DNA of 32,812 bases from an uncultured Flavobacterium sp. Its GTDB lineage: Bacteria; Bacteroidota; Bacteroidia; Flavobacteriales; Flavobacteriaceae. Position numbers and translations under genes: made by a program. The stretch lies in the NCBI GenBank assembly GCA_913060575.1, contig CAJXRR010000007.1, positions 1 to 32,812 of the forward strand, in the 5' to 3' direction. Within the stretch, counting starts at the first letter, position 1, and every line of letters begins with the position of its first letter. Under the pieces are notes generated by a model. It made no database searches. It was not told where the DNA came from and saw nothing but the letters and a program-made list of their open reading frames with translations. This document shows, in pieces, positions 1 through 8,908 of this stretch.

Positions 1-44
1 ATCTAGTACGGTCTCGTGGGCTCGGAGATGTGTATAAGAGACAG
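1..44 (+). other. Untrimmed Illumina Nextera i7-side adapter (P7 tail AT + index CTAGTACG + GTCTCGTGGGCTCGG + mosaic end AGATGTGTATAAGAGACAG)
   Basis: Exact match of bases 11-44 to GTCTCGTGGGCTCGGAGATGTGTATAAGAGACAG; preceding 8 bases CTAGTACG match the N702 index as written in the adapter. Confidence 0.98.
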
Positions 45-214
45 GTACATGATTAGAAAACAAACAAATACTAAGCTAATTACTTTCTAGGCCTTAATAT
101 GGCTTAAACTTCTCTTCGAGTATCTTCGAAAACAACAAACTTCAAATTAAATTATTAAATCATGTGCATTTGCATCTATTTAATTATTGTTTAACTAAAA
201 AAGTAATGCTTATT

Positions 215-718
215 ATGAATACTACCTTAACAAAAGAAAATATAAAAAAACCATTTAAAAAATTAGGATTTACCTACTTAGATACAGCAGAAATTGTTGT
301 CAACTTAAAACAATTATTGGCCGATTATCAAGTGCATTATCACAAGCTAAGAAACTTTCATTGGAACGTAGAAGGAGCCGATTTCTTTGAATTACATCAA
401 GAATTTGAAAATGAATACGAGATTGTAAAAAAGAGAATCGATATCACGGCAGAAAGAATACGAGCATTTGGACAAAATCCTGCGATGACCTTAGATGAAA
501 TTTCTAAAATTTCAAAAATTAGAGAACGAAAAGATTTTGAAACTTCTAGAGAAATGGTCGCTGATGTATTAAAAGATTATGGAAAAATACACGAAACCAT
601 TTTAGAAGCTTTGGATGCAGCATTGTCAATAGGAGATGTTGCTACGGAGCAAATGTTGACAGATTTCATTAGAGATCTAGAGAAAAGAAATTGGATGTTT
701 ACTTCTTGGATGAAGTAG
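215..718 (+). CDS. dps: Dps family / ferritin-like DNA-binding protein
   Basis: Protein MNTTLTKENIKK...YHKLRNFHWNVEGADFFELHQEFENEYE...AERI, Dps ferroxidase-type signature; internal ATG at 215 preferred over ORF start at 164. Confidence 0.88.
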   Translation: MNTTLTKENIKKPFKKLGFTYLDTAEIVVNLKQLLADYQVHYHKLRNFHWNVEGADFFELHQEFENEYEIVKKRIDITAERIRAFGQNPAMTLDEISKISKIRERKDFETSREMVADVLKDYGKIHETILEALDAALSIGDVATEQMLTDFIRDLEKRNWMFTSWMK

Positions 719-786
719 AATATTGCAATTGATTAGTTACAGTAGCTTTAAAAGCAATTATTATGAACCCAAAAAACAGAAAAAAA

Positions 787-1284
787 ATGAAAACATTTAA
801 AAATATATCATTATTAATATTATTATTAGCAACAATGTCTGTATTTGCACAAGAACAACAAAATATCGACATTATTAAAACCACGAAGCTAGAGAAAGTA
901 AAATTCAAAATTGATGGAGTACTAGTAGCTAAAAAAATACGAATAAACGAAACGAGAACCCAGGTAGTAGATACCAAACCAAGTCAAAGCGATTTATTAA
1001 ATCAAGAACGTTTAAAAACACCGATTAAAGTAACTAAGACGATTATTATTGACGATGATAATGATACTGGATTTGATAGAGCTGCCATCATCTCATATAG
1101 CATTAAAGACAATGAGATTTACAATTTAAAGATAAATATCAGAAATAGTTCAGAAGATATTAAAATGGATGAAATTCTCCTAGATGGAGAAAGAAAAGAA
1201 GCCTATTTACTAGGAAACGAAGATTTAGCAATCTTTGGATATATCAATGAAGAAGAAAGTAGTTTTGATTTAGAATACTTCTAG
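787..1284 (+). CDS. Hypothetical secreted protein
   Basis: ORF with signal peptide MKTFKNISLLILLLATMSVFAQ starting at ATG 787; no family recognised. Confidence 0.65.
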   Translation: MKTFKNISLLILLLATMSVFAQEQQNIDIIKTTKLEKVKFKIDGVLVAKKIRINETRTQVVDTKPSQSDLLNQERLKTPIKVTKTIIIDDDNDTGFDRAAIISYSIKDNEIYNLKINIRNSSEDIKMDEILLDGERKEAYLLGNEDLAIFGYINEEESSFDLEYF

Positions 1285-1311
1285 AATCTAATTTTAGAAT
1301 GGTATCAAAAC

Positions 1312-1343
1312 AAAAAAAGCGATACATCTGTATCGCTTTTTTT
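1312..1343. terminator. Bidirectional Rho-independent terminator between convergent genes
   Basis: Perfect inverted repeat AAAAAAAGCGATACA-TC-TGTATCGCTTTTTTT (15-bp arms) between + gene ending 1284 and - gene ending 1362. Confidence 0.88.
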
Positions 1344-1361
1344 AATTTATTTAAGAACTAG

Positions 1362-2759
1362 TTATGGATTCATTGTTGCCAATGTGTTTACTAAATTAGC
1401 TTTAGAAGTTAAAAACTCATTCACTACTTTAATGGCTTTTAACTTAGAATCAATTAGTTTAGATTCTCTCGAATTTACCAAGAAAATAGAACTTTCACCT
1501 AAGAAAAATTTACGTTCTTCTGCTGTTAATAGGGTTTGATAGTCATTTACCATATTATTTGCATACCCTTGTTGCCTTTCTAATGAGTTAATTTCTCTAA
1601 AAATTGACTCAATTTTATTGGTTAAGGTAACTTTTGTACTCGCAATTTCATACTCAACATCTTTCAGTTTTAACTTGGCAAGTTTTAAATCTCCACGTTC
1701 TTTTCTTAGAAATAATGGGAATTTTACTTTTACACCGCCTTTGTACTGATTTTGATCCAAAGAGTTTATAAATTCAGGAGTTTGCGTCACAAAATTATAT
1801 TCTAAATCAACTTGAGGTAGTAAATTGTTTGCTTTGAGTCGTTTTTGAATATTTAGTCCTCTAAATTTATTGTCTAATGAAATTAACTTAGGATGCTCAT
1901 TAATATTTAGACTATCTAATTGAAATGAGTTGATGTTTAATACAAGGTCAATCTTTTCAAAGGTAGTACTATCAGGTTTAATATCATCCTGCAACTCAAT
2001 CGGAATGTTATTTTCTAACCAAAGAAAATTAGATAACTCTAAAGTAGATTTAATGTACTTAATGTTCGCTCTTTCTAAATTTAACTTCCTGTTATTTACT
2101 GTAATACCAGCTTCTAAAGTATCTATAGAAGCTCTTTCTCCTTCATAAAAACTTCTTTTTACGCCATTAAAACGCAACTCAGCATTTTGTAAAAAAGAGT
2201 TGTAAACTTCCTTTTCATTATAAGATTGCAACCATTTAAAATAGGTTTTAGAAGCATCAAACAATACTTTATTTACAAGTAATTGTCTATCAGCTTTAGC
2301 TTGATCTTTAAAGAACTTTGCTTGTTTAAGCATGCTCATTCTTTCATTCATTAACAATCCTTTTGCTAATGAAACAGAAACTCCCACTGAGTATAACCCA
2401 TCAACAGGAACATTAGCTTCGGGATTTAAAAAGAAACCACTGTTTTCTTCAAAGTTAGCTTTCAATTCAATTCCGTACCAAGTAGGTACTTTAAAAGTTG
2501 CATTTAACTTATTGTAGTATTCAGTTCCTTTGAATTGTTTTTTATCATAATCAACTTCTAACTTTGGATCAAAAGCACCACGTGATTTCAATAATTTAGC
2601 TTCACTTTCTGCAATCACTAAATCTACTTGTTTTACAATAGGGTGAAATTGCTTCACATATCCTAAATACTCTTCAAGACTCATGATTTTTGAATTGAGA
2701 TCTTGAGAATACATTGAAATTATTGAAAAGAAATACACTAAAAATAAATATTTCTTCAT
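1362..2759 (-). CDS. TolC-like outer membrane efflux protein
   Basis: Signal peptide MKKYLFLVYFFSIISMYSQ; coiled-coil OEP-type sequence; operon with HlyD and ABC genes; start at 2759 avoids overlap with HlyD. Confidence 0.82.
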   Translation of the reverse strand: MKKYLFLVYFFSIISMYSQDLNSKIMSLEEYLGYVKQFHPIVKQVDLVIAESEAKLLKSRGAFDPKLEVDYDKKQFKGTEYYNKLNATFKVPTWYGIELKANFEENSGFFLNPEANVPVDGLYSVGVSVSLAKGLLMNERMSMLKQAKFFKDQAKADRQLLVNKVLFDASKTYFKWLQSYNEKEVYNSFLQNAELRFNGVKRSFYEGERASIDTLEAGITVNNRKLNLERANIKYIKSTLELSNFLWLENNIPIELQDDIKPDSTTFEKIDLVLNINSFQLDSLNINEHPKLISLDNKFRGLNIQKRLKANNLLPQVDLEYNFVTQTPEFINSLDQNQYKGGVKVKFPLFLRKERGDLKLAKLKLKDVEYEIASTKVTLTNKIESIFREINSLERQQGYANNMVNDYQTLLTAEERKFFLGESSIFLVNSRESKLIDSKLKAIKVVNEFLTSKANLVNTLATMNP

Positions 2760-2763
2760 GGAT

Positions 2764-4119
2764 TTATTTTTTAGAATCTCCACTAGTTTTTCCATTTGTC
2801 GGTTGATAATAGTTAGGAGGGAAGCCATTTAACTTTCGCCATAATTCAAACCAAATAGGCACATCTTCTAACAATGCCATTGTTCTAGCACCTGAACCTG
2901 CTCTTAAAGCATCTGGCCATTTAGGTGTATCTGGATCTGGAGAAATTAATACTCTATATTTTCCATTAGAACTAATAAAATTCTCTATAGCAACTACTTT
3001 TCCAGTAAACGTTCCATAAGATGCATTAGGCCAACCACTAAATACAATTGCAGGCCAACCATCAAACTGAATTTGAACACTTTCTCCTTTGTGAATTAAG
3101 GGTAGATCTATCGGCTCTATGAAAGCTTCTACGGCAATATCTATTTTTGATGGCATAATTCCAACCAAAGGCTCTCCTTCTTTAAAAGTTTGACCAATTC
3201 CACCTCGTAAAGCTCTATTGATATATCCTTCTTGAGTAGCTCTGATATAATACATGTCATTCCTAAGAGAATAATTAGTAAAAGAATTCTCTAATTTAGT
3301 TACTTGTGCTTCCGTATCAAACTGGCTAGATTGTGCAGTAAACATATCACTTTCTGCTTTTGATATTTTATCGTTGTAGGATGCTGCAATTCTATTCAAT
3401 TCTATTCTAGCATTCAAAACTTCATTTTTACTCGCCAATAAGTCATTTTCTGCACCAATAATTTCAGCTTGTGTTTTTTGTAGTTTTAATTTCTTTTCTT
3501 CTACATCTTTTACAGCTTTTAATCCTTCTTTTTCTAAAGTTTCGGTACGTTTATACTGTCTTTCTGCAATTGATAGATTTGTTTTTGAAGCTTCAAATTT
3601 GATGCTATCATTCGTTACTTTTAACTTTGCTTGTAATAGTTTATTTTTAGTTTGTTCCGTTTTTAACACCAATTCTTTACGTAAAGAGGTCACCTGATTT
3701 TCTAAAGACTTTACTTTGTTTTCATAAGAATTAACAGATTTCCCTTTTGCATCTATTTGCTTTTGGGTTCTTTGCATTAAGTTTGGATCAAAATAATCAC
3801 TTTTCACTTCTGAGATAAATAAAATAGTATCTCCCTTTTTAACAAAGTCACCTTCATTAACATACCACTTTTCAATTCTTCCTGGAATAGGAGATTGAAT
3901 GGTTTGTGGTCTTTGATCTGGTCTTAATGTTGTTACATTACCAATACTTGTAACGTTTTGTGTCCAAGGCAAGAAAAGTACAATCAATAATATGATACTA
4001 AAGGCTTTTAAAAAGCGATTGAAATGTTTGTAATCTCTATCGTGAAACACCTTCTTAAATGAAACATAGTTGTCTATGTTCACTTTTTGATTCAATTTGT
4101 TATTTGAAATGTTTAGCAT
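2764..4119 (-). CDS. HlyD family secretion / membrane fusion protein
   Basis: N-terminal TM helix, IQSPIPGRIEKWYVNEGDFVKKGDTILFI biotinyl-lipoyl-like motif, long coiled coil, second beta-barrel half. Confidence 0.88.
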   Translation of the reverse strand: MLNISNNKLNQKVNIDNYVSFKKVFHDRDYKHFNRFLKAFSIILLIVLFLPWTQNVTSIGNVTTLRPDQRPQTIQSPIPGRIEKWYVNEGDFVKKGDTILFISEVKSDYFDPNLMQRTQKQIDAKGKSVNSYENKVKSLENQVTSLRKELVLKTEQTKNKLLQAKLKVTNDSIKFEASKTNLSIAERQYKRTETLEKEGLKAVKDVEEKKLKLQKTQAEIIGAENDLLASKNEVLNARIELNRIAASYNDKISKAESDMFTAQSSQFDTEAQVTKLENSFTNYSLRNDMYYIRATQEGYINRALRGGIGQTFKEGEPLVGIMPSKIDIAVEAFIEPIDLPLIHKGESVQIQFDGWPAIVFSGWPNASYGTFTGKVVAIENFISSNGKYRVLISPDPDTPKWPDALRAGSGARTMALLEDVPIWFELWRKLNGFPPNYYQPTNGKTSGDSKK

Positions 4120-4122
4120 TTT

Positions 4123-5778
4123 CTATCCTTTTAATTCTCCATTAACCAATGTGTATACTTTTGAGCAGTTTTTTACCCAATTTTTATTTTGACTTACCAC
4201 AAGTAAGGTCCAAGGTCTATCTTTATCCGATAAAAATTTCATTATTTTTTCCGCTTTATCGGCTTCAAAATGCTCTAAAGGTTCTTTCAGAATCAATAAT
4301 TTTGGTTTGTTTACAATACTTCTTGCTAAAACAATCTTCTTAGCAATTGAAAACGAAATTTGCTTTCCTTCAGGATAGAGCATGGTCTTTAAACCATTGG
4401 GTTGCTCTTTGATAAAATCTTCTAATTCTGTATTTTGAATCGCCCATTTTACGTCTTCTTCACTAATATTTTTATCACCAAATGTGATGTTTTCTAAAAT
4501 AGTTCCTTCAAATGGAGTGTCTTCAGCTAATGTTTGCCCTACAAAACCTCTGTAATGATTTAGTTTTATAGTTTTTAACTTGGCATTATTAATATAAATA
4601 TTTCCAAAAGTTGGTTCTATTACACCAGCGATTAATTTTAGTAAGGATGTTTTTCCAGAACCACTTTTACCATTAATAATAACAGTTTCCTTATGTTTTA
4701 TTGTTAGATTAATATCCTTTAAAATAGGTTTGTCTTTATCTTCTACGATATAAGAGATGTCTTTTAATTCGATATTAATTTCATCAAAAGCAGGCTTGTC
4801 TCCATCTTGAGCTTCTAGATCTTTGTCTACTACTTGACCTAATTTCTCAAGTGAAGTAAGTACATCGTAAAAAGATTCTAATCCAAGAATTAATTTTTCT
4901 ACAGAACTAATTACCGTTAAGATGATAATTTCTGCAGCGACAAACTGCCCAATATTCATTTGCTGGTTGATTACTAATATTCCACCTATTAACAACAGTC
5001 CTCCGGTTACAAGAACTTTAAAACCAATCATTTGTATAAATTGTAAGATTAAAATCTTAAAATGACTTTCTCTATAATTTAAATATTCGTCAACTAATAA
5101 ATCATTTTTATCGAGTGCTAAACTCGTTTTTCCTGATAATTTAAAACTTACGATTGCTCTAGCAATTTCTTGGATCCAGTGCGCTACTTTGTATTTATAT
5201 TTTGACTCACTTAAACTAGTTTCTAATCCTTTTTGAGCTGTAAATTTAAAGACTACATAGATTAATAATAATAGTAATACACCATAGATAATAAAGAAAG
5301 GATGATAGAATGATAGTAAAATCAATCCAAATAATATCTGAAGTAAGGCAGCAGGAAAATCAATTAAAATTTTTGATAATCCCTTCTGAATTGTTAGTGT
5401 GTCAAAAAAACGATTTGCCAATTCTGGAGGATATTGATTTCTAAATTCACTCATTTTTATTTTTGGAAATCTATAGGCAAATTCAAACGATGAGCGAGTA
5501 AATATTTTTTGCTGAATGTTTTCTATAATTCGCATTTGTGTCACTTGTAGTATCCCTACAAATGCAACTCCAGAGGTTACTAAAATTACTAAAACCATCC
5601 AAGAAGTGCTTATTTGTGCACCTTGAATTAAATTAATAATAGCTTGTATCCCTAAAGGCAATGAAAGACTTACCAGTCCTGCAAAGATTGCGTAATAGAA
5701 CACTTGTAATACATCTTTTTTATCAAGCTGTAATAAACCCATAAAACGTTGCCACGCTGTTAAAAAATTATCTGACAT
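4123..5778 (-). CDS. ABC transporter, fused TM/NBD (type I secretion-like), degenerate ATPase motifs
   Basis: ABC_membrane-like TM region plus NBD with Walker A GKSGSGKTS; signature is ISFSI, Walker B LLILKEP, H-loop VVSQN. Confidence 0.85.
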   Translation of the reverse strand: MSDNFLTAWQRFMGLLQLDKKDVLQVFYYAIFAGLVSLSLPLGIQAIINLIQGAQISTSWMVLVILVTSGVAFVGILQVTQMRIIENIQQKIFTRSSFEFAYRFPKIKMSEFRNQYPPELANRFFDTLTIQKGLSKILIDFPAALLQILFGLILLSFYHPFFIIYGVLLLLLIYVVFKFTAQKGLETSLSESKYKYKVAHWIQEIARAIVSFKLSGKTSLALDKNDLLVDEYLNYRESHFKILILQFIQMIGFKVLVTGGLLLIGGILVINQQMNIGQFVAAEIIILTVISSVEKLILGLESFYDVLTSLEKLGQVVDKDLEAQDGDKPAFDEINIELKDISYIVEDKDKPILKDINLTIKHKETVIINGKSGSGKTSLLKLIAGVIEPTFGNIYINNAKLKTIKLNHYRGFVGQTLAEDTPFEGTILENITFGDKNISEEDVKWAIQNTELEDFIKEQPNGLKTMLYPEGKQISFSIAKKIVLARSIVNKPKLLILKEPLEHFEADKAEKIMKFLSDKDRPWTLLVVSQNKNWVKNCSKVYTLVNGELKG

Positions 5779-6457
5779 TTTTGCTATTCTTTAAAGTTGT
5801 GTTTACTAAATGTATTAAAAACTCTTTTATTTTATGTGATGAATCACAATCTGTGATAGAGGTGAAATGATCTTTTAAAAAGCTTTGATATAAGGCTCCT
5901 TCAATAACCGTACTAGCCAGACTTAAAGGGTATGGATATGAATTATCTATTTCTAAAATAATTTCTTCTAACCTTTTAACCAATCTTTTAAAAACAGAAA
6001 AGTAACCTTCCTTATTTTCAGAATCTACTTCTTTGGTTAAATATGATTTGGAAAACTCATTAATAATAATTTGATTTAACAAAACTTCATTAATATGACC
6101 ATAGTTAGAATCTTGGCTAATCGTCTGAGTTAATATCTCTATAGATTTTTCTATTTTTTCAGTTGGACTATTTACATTAAAAGTACTAAATACTAATTGA
6201 TATTCAATCCAACTCCAATACCAAGAGGTTAAGTAGAGTAGTAATTTATGTTTGTTTTCGAAATATCTATAGATAGAACTTTCGTTTGATTGTATTTCTT
6301 TTCCTAATTTCTTAAAAGTAAATGCTTCTACACCAATCTCATGAATAAGTTTGATGCTATTCTCTATAATTTTTTTCCCTAGTTCTGAAGTCTCAGGGTC
6401 TTTATTATAAAGGTTTTCGTTTACTTGAATCTTTATGGTTGATAGTAATCTATCCAT
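5768..6457 (-). CDS. TetR/AcrR family transcriptional regulator
   Basis: N-terminal HTH: GKKIIENSIKLIHEIGVEAFTFKKLGKEIQSNESSIYRYFENKHKLL; overlaps ABC start by 11 nt. Confidence 0.85.
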   Translation of the reverse strand: MDRLLSTIKIQVNENLYNKDPETSELGKKIIENSIKLIHEIGVEAFTFKKLGKEIQSNESSIYRYFENKHKLLLYLTSWYWSWIEYQLVFSTFNVNSPTEKIEKSIEILTQTISQDSNYGHINEVLLNQIIINEFSKSYLTKEVDSENKEGYFSVFKRLVKRLEEIILEIDNSYPYPLSLASTVIEGALYQSFLKDHFTSITDCDSSHKIKEFLIHLVNTTLKNSKNVR

Positions 6458-6482
6458 ATTAAAATCATTTAGAGTGCAAATA

Positions 6483-6499
6483 TAATAGTATTACTATTA
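6483..6499. promoter_or_regulatory. Candidate TetR operator, perfect palindrome TAATAGTA-T-TACTATTA
   Basis: 17-bp perfect palindrome about 26 bp upstream of the tetR start, overlapping a minus-strand TATATTTG element. Confidence 0.62.
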
Positions 6500-6614
6500 A
6501 AAAAGAGCGCAATAATTTTATTTAATGAAAAATTAACATATGAATTATTAAAATAATTGAGTAAAAATAAATTAATATCTTGTCAAGATAGTCATGTTAT
6601 ATAGTCTGTAGAAG

Positions 6615-8801
6615 CTATTTTACAATCTTTTTCTGAAATAAAATGGTGTTATTTTCAGAATATGCTTTTAAGATATAAATACCACTTGCTAGATTGTTAA
6701 TCTGTAAATCAATTAACCCATTATGATTTGATTTTATCTCAGAAGTAATCAATTTACCAGTTAAAGAAATCAATTGAAGTTGAATATCTTCAAGATATGG
6801 AGTCTTGATATGTAACAAATTATCAACAGGAATAGGATATACAATTGTATTGTCATTTAACTCTTCATCATTGACACTTAAATTACCTGAAAAATATTGT
6901 TCTGCCAGTTCAAAGGAATCTTTTCCAATTTTTTCTCCGATGATTCTACCTCTAATATCATCGATAGGAGGATGAATTCCGCCCCAAATTCTAGATAAGC
7001 TTGTTTGATCAGAAGCATCTTGATAGGTAGCCCATTGTAGAACAAAACTCTCTGAGGGCCCTTCTTCAAATACTAAAAAATCATTTTGAATCACATCAAA
7101 AGTTCCCATTCCACCTGGAAAAAATTTACTACCTGTAATTAATGTCAAAGTTTCTGAAGCAGCTCTTGAAAATGTAGAGTGACCTGAAAGATATCCTGCA
7201 AACGGAGGCGTTACAAAAGTTGGACGTTGATATGGCCACCAATGAGTTCCTAAAATCCAATCAACGCCTGCAATATCAGTATCAGGATCTGCTATAAAAT
7301 CGGGTCCTTTCCAAGACATTACTTTAATTTTACCAACATTTTCTCCATTTGCACCAGCTAATGGATCTCCAGTTTCAATCAATTCTATCAACCCAGCAAT
7401 TAAGGGCAGTCCATGAGGATCAAAACTTGCTAAACCAGGATCGGTACTTTGTCCTTTTGAAGCCATATAACGAATTGCAGAGATAGGACGTAAATAATCA
7501 TAATATCCTTTAATTCCCCAAGTATCAACAGCAGAATCATGCATGGCACCACCTAAAGCTAAATAACTTTTAATATCCCATTCTAAATCACTTAAAATTG
7601 GCCCTTCACCTCCAAATTGTTTTACGGTTTGAGGATGATCACTAACGTAATTCATTAAGGTAAACCAATGTCCTGGAGGAGTTTCAGAGTCGGGTCCATC
7701 TGCCCAAAACTCTGCTAAAACTCTAGCGTAGTCAGCTCTTTTTACCATTTGAGGAGTATATGGCATATTGGTTACGGGGTTCAGTGTATGACCCGCTCCA
7801 ATATCTCCACCATTGGTGAAGTCATAAAAAGTTTTATATTCTTCAAATGTGGTTGGAAAATCTGAAAAATCTACATTTCCAATAGAAGAAGGAGAAATAT
7901 CGATCATGGTATTATTAGCTGGATCTAGATGAGCAGACCAAGAAATTACCAAGGCAAAATGCCACTTGTAAGGATCATCAATTCCATCTGCTGTAGAATT
8001 TTGAATATAAGCTGGTGCTCCGGGATCATTATAAACATACGAATCAAATCCGTTATTTAAAATTTGTAAATCAGATGCTTTTAAAGAGAACGGAGTTACT
8101 TGTCCCCATTCTGGGCCTAAAAAATCTGGAGTATCAGCAGGAAAAACATTACCGCTTTGATCAATAAAAATATCAAAGGCAAGAGGTTGCCATCTGTTTG
8201 GGTCTGTTAAATCATTATCTTCATATAATTCAAGAATCAAAGGATCATTAGTAGGAGAATAAAATTCACTCTCATAGTCATTTGTTTCATTAGAGCCATC
8301 TTGCAATCCAAAAGCAATCATTTCTTGTGCTAAATAATTTCCTAAAGCAGCATATGAATTTGTGCTATAATCAACAGAAATAAAATTAACATCGTATCCA
8401 TACGATTCAAATAAAGTAGTAAAATTAGCTAATGAGTTTGTGGCTCCTGGAGAATTTGCAAATCGATGATTTAATAAACGATACATGGCATAACTTATAA
8501 TCTCATGAATCGCATCATTGGTATTTGAAGGAGCAGCGATACCATTAAAGTTAGTGGTATAACCTCCAAAGGTTTTTCCTAAAAAAACGGTTTCGGCATT
8601 AGTATCAAAAATTGCCCAAGCATCATACATTAAAACTGATGAATGAAATAAGTTCCTGGAATGAATAGTTGGTCTTGCAAAATCGTTTCTAATCGCTTCT
8701 AATAACTCATCATTCCAATCCCTTGCAACAGAGTTTTGTGAATATACATGTGAAGTTTGAGCTATTATAATTAATAATAGGATTTTTAATAATAATTTCA
8801 T
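6615..8801 (-). CDS. Vanadium-dependent haloperoxidase-like PAP2-fold protein with T9SS type A sorting domain
   Basis: K-x6-RP (KGYYDYLRP), SGHS (PPFAGYLSGHSTFSR), SRIWGGIHPPIDD motifs; signal peptide; C-terminal VYPIPVDNLLHI...LASGIYILKAYSENNTILFQKKIVK. Confidence 0.88.
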   Translation of the reverse strand: MKLLLKILLLIIIAQTSHVYSQNSVARDWNDELLEAIRNDFARPTIHSRNLFHSSVLMYDAWAIFDTNAETVFLGKTFGGYTTNFNGIAAPSNTNDAIHEIISYAMYRLLNHRFANSPGATNSLANFTTLFESYGYDVNFISVDYSTNSYAALGNYLAQEMIAFGLQDGSNETNDYESEFYSPTNDPLILELYEDNDLTDPNRWQPLAFDIFIDQSGNVFPADTPDFLGPEWGQVTPFSLKASDLQILNNGFDSYVYNDPGAPAYIQNSTADGIDDPYKWHFALVISWSAHLDPANNTMIDISPSSIGNVDFSDFPTTFEEYKTFYDFTNGGDIGAGHTLNPVTNMPYTPQMVKRADYARVLAEFWADGPDSETPPGHWFTLMNYVSDHPQTVKQFGGEGPILSDLEWDIKSYLALGGAMHDSAVDTWGIKGYYDYLRPISAIRYMASKGQSTDPGLASFDPHGLPLIAGLIELIETGDPLAGANGENVGKIKVMSWKGPDFIADPDTDIAGVDWILGTHWWPYQRPTFVTPPFAGYLSGHSTFSRAASETLTLITGSKFFPGGMGTFDVIQNDFLVFEEGPSESFVLQWATYQDASDQTSLSRIWGGIHPPIDDIRGRIIGEKIGKDSFELAEQYFSGNLSVNDEELNDNTIVYPIPVDNLLHIKTPYLEDIQLQLISLTGKLITSEIKSNHNGLIDLQINNLASGIYILKAYSENNTILFQKKIVK

Positions 8802-8865
8802 GAAATGTTAATTTACACAAACATAAAAAATATTTGATACTTAACTACATATTTTACAACTGCAT

Positions 8866-8908
8866 ATAACAAAAAAGCCTCGATATATTTATCAAGGCTT
8901 TTTTGTTA
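8866..8908. terminator. Rho-independent-type terminator
   Basis: ATAACAAAAAAGCCTCGATATATTTATCAAGGCTTTTTTGTTAT, near-perfect hairpin flanked by A/T runs, between two same-strand genes. Confidence 0.72.

Noticed and set aside
699-977. Minus-strand ORF of 92 aa
   Set aside because: Antisense to a better-supported signal-peptide CDS at 787-1284 with plausible start and terminator.
2760-2828. Upstream extension of the TolC-like ORF (MASLLTIINRQMEKL...)
   Set aside because: Overlaps the HlyD 3' end. The signal peptide MKKYLFLVYFFSIISMYSQ begins at 2759, which is the more plausible start.
6878-7069. Minus-strand ORF of 63 aa
   Set aside because: Same strand but out of frame within the haloperoxidase gene, whose frame contains the catalytic motifs.
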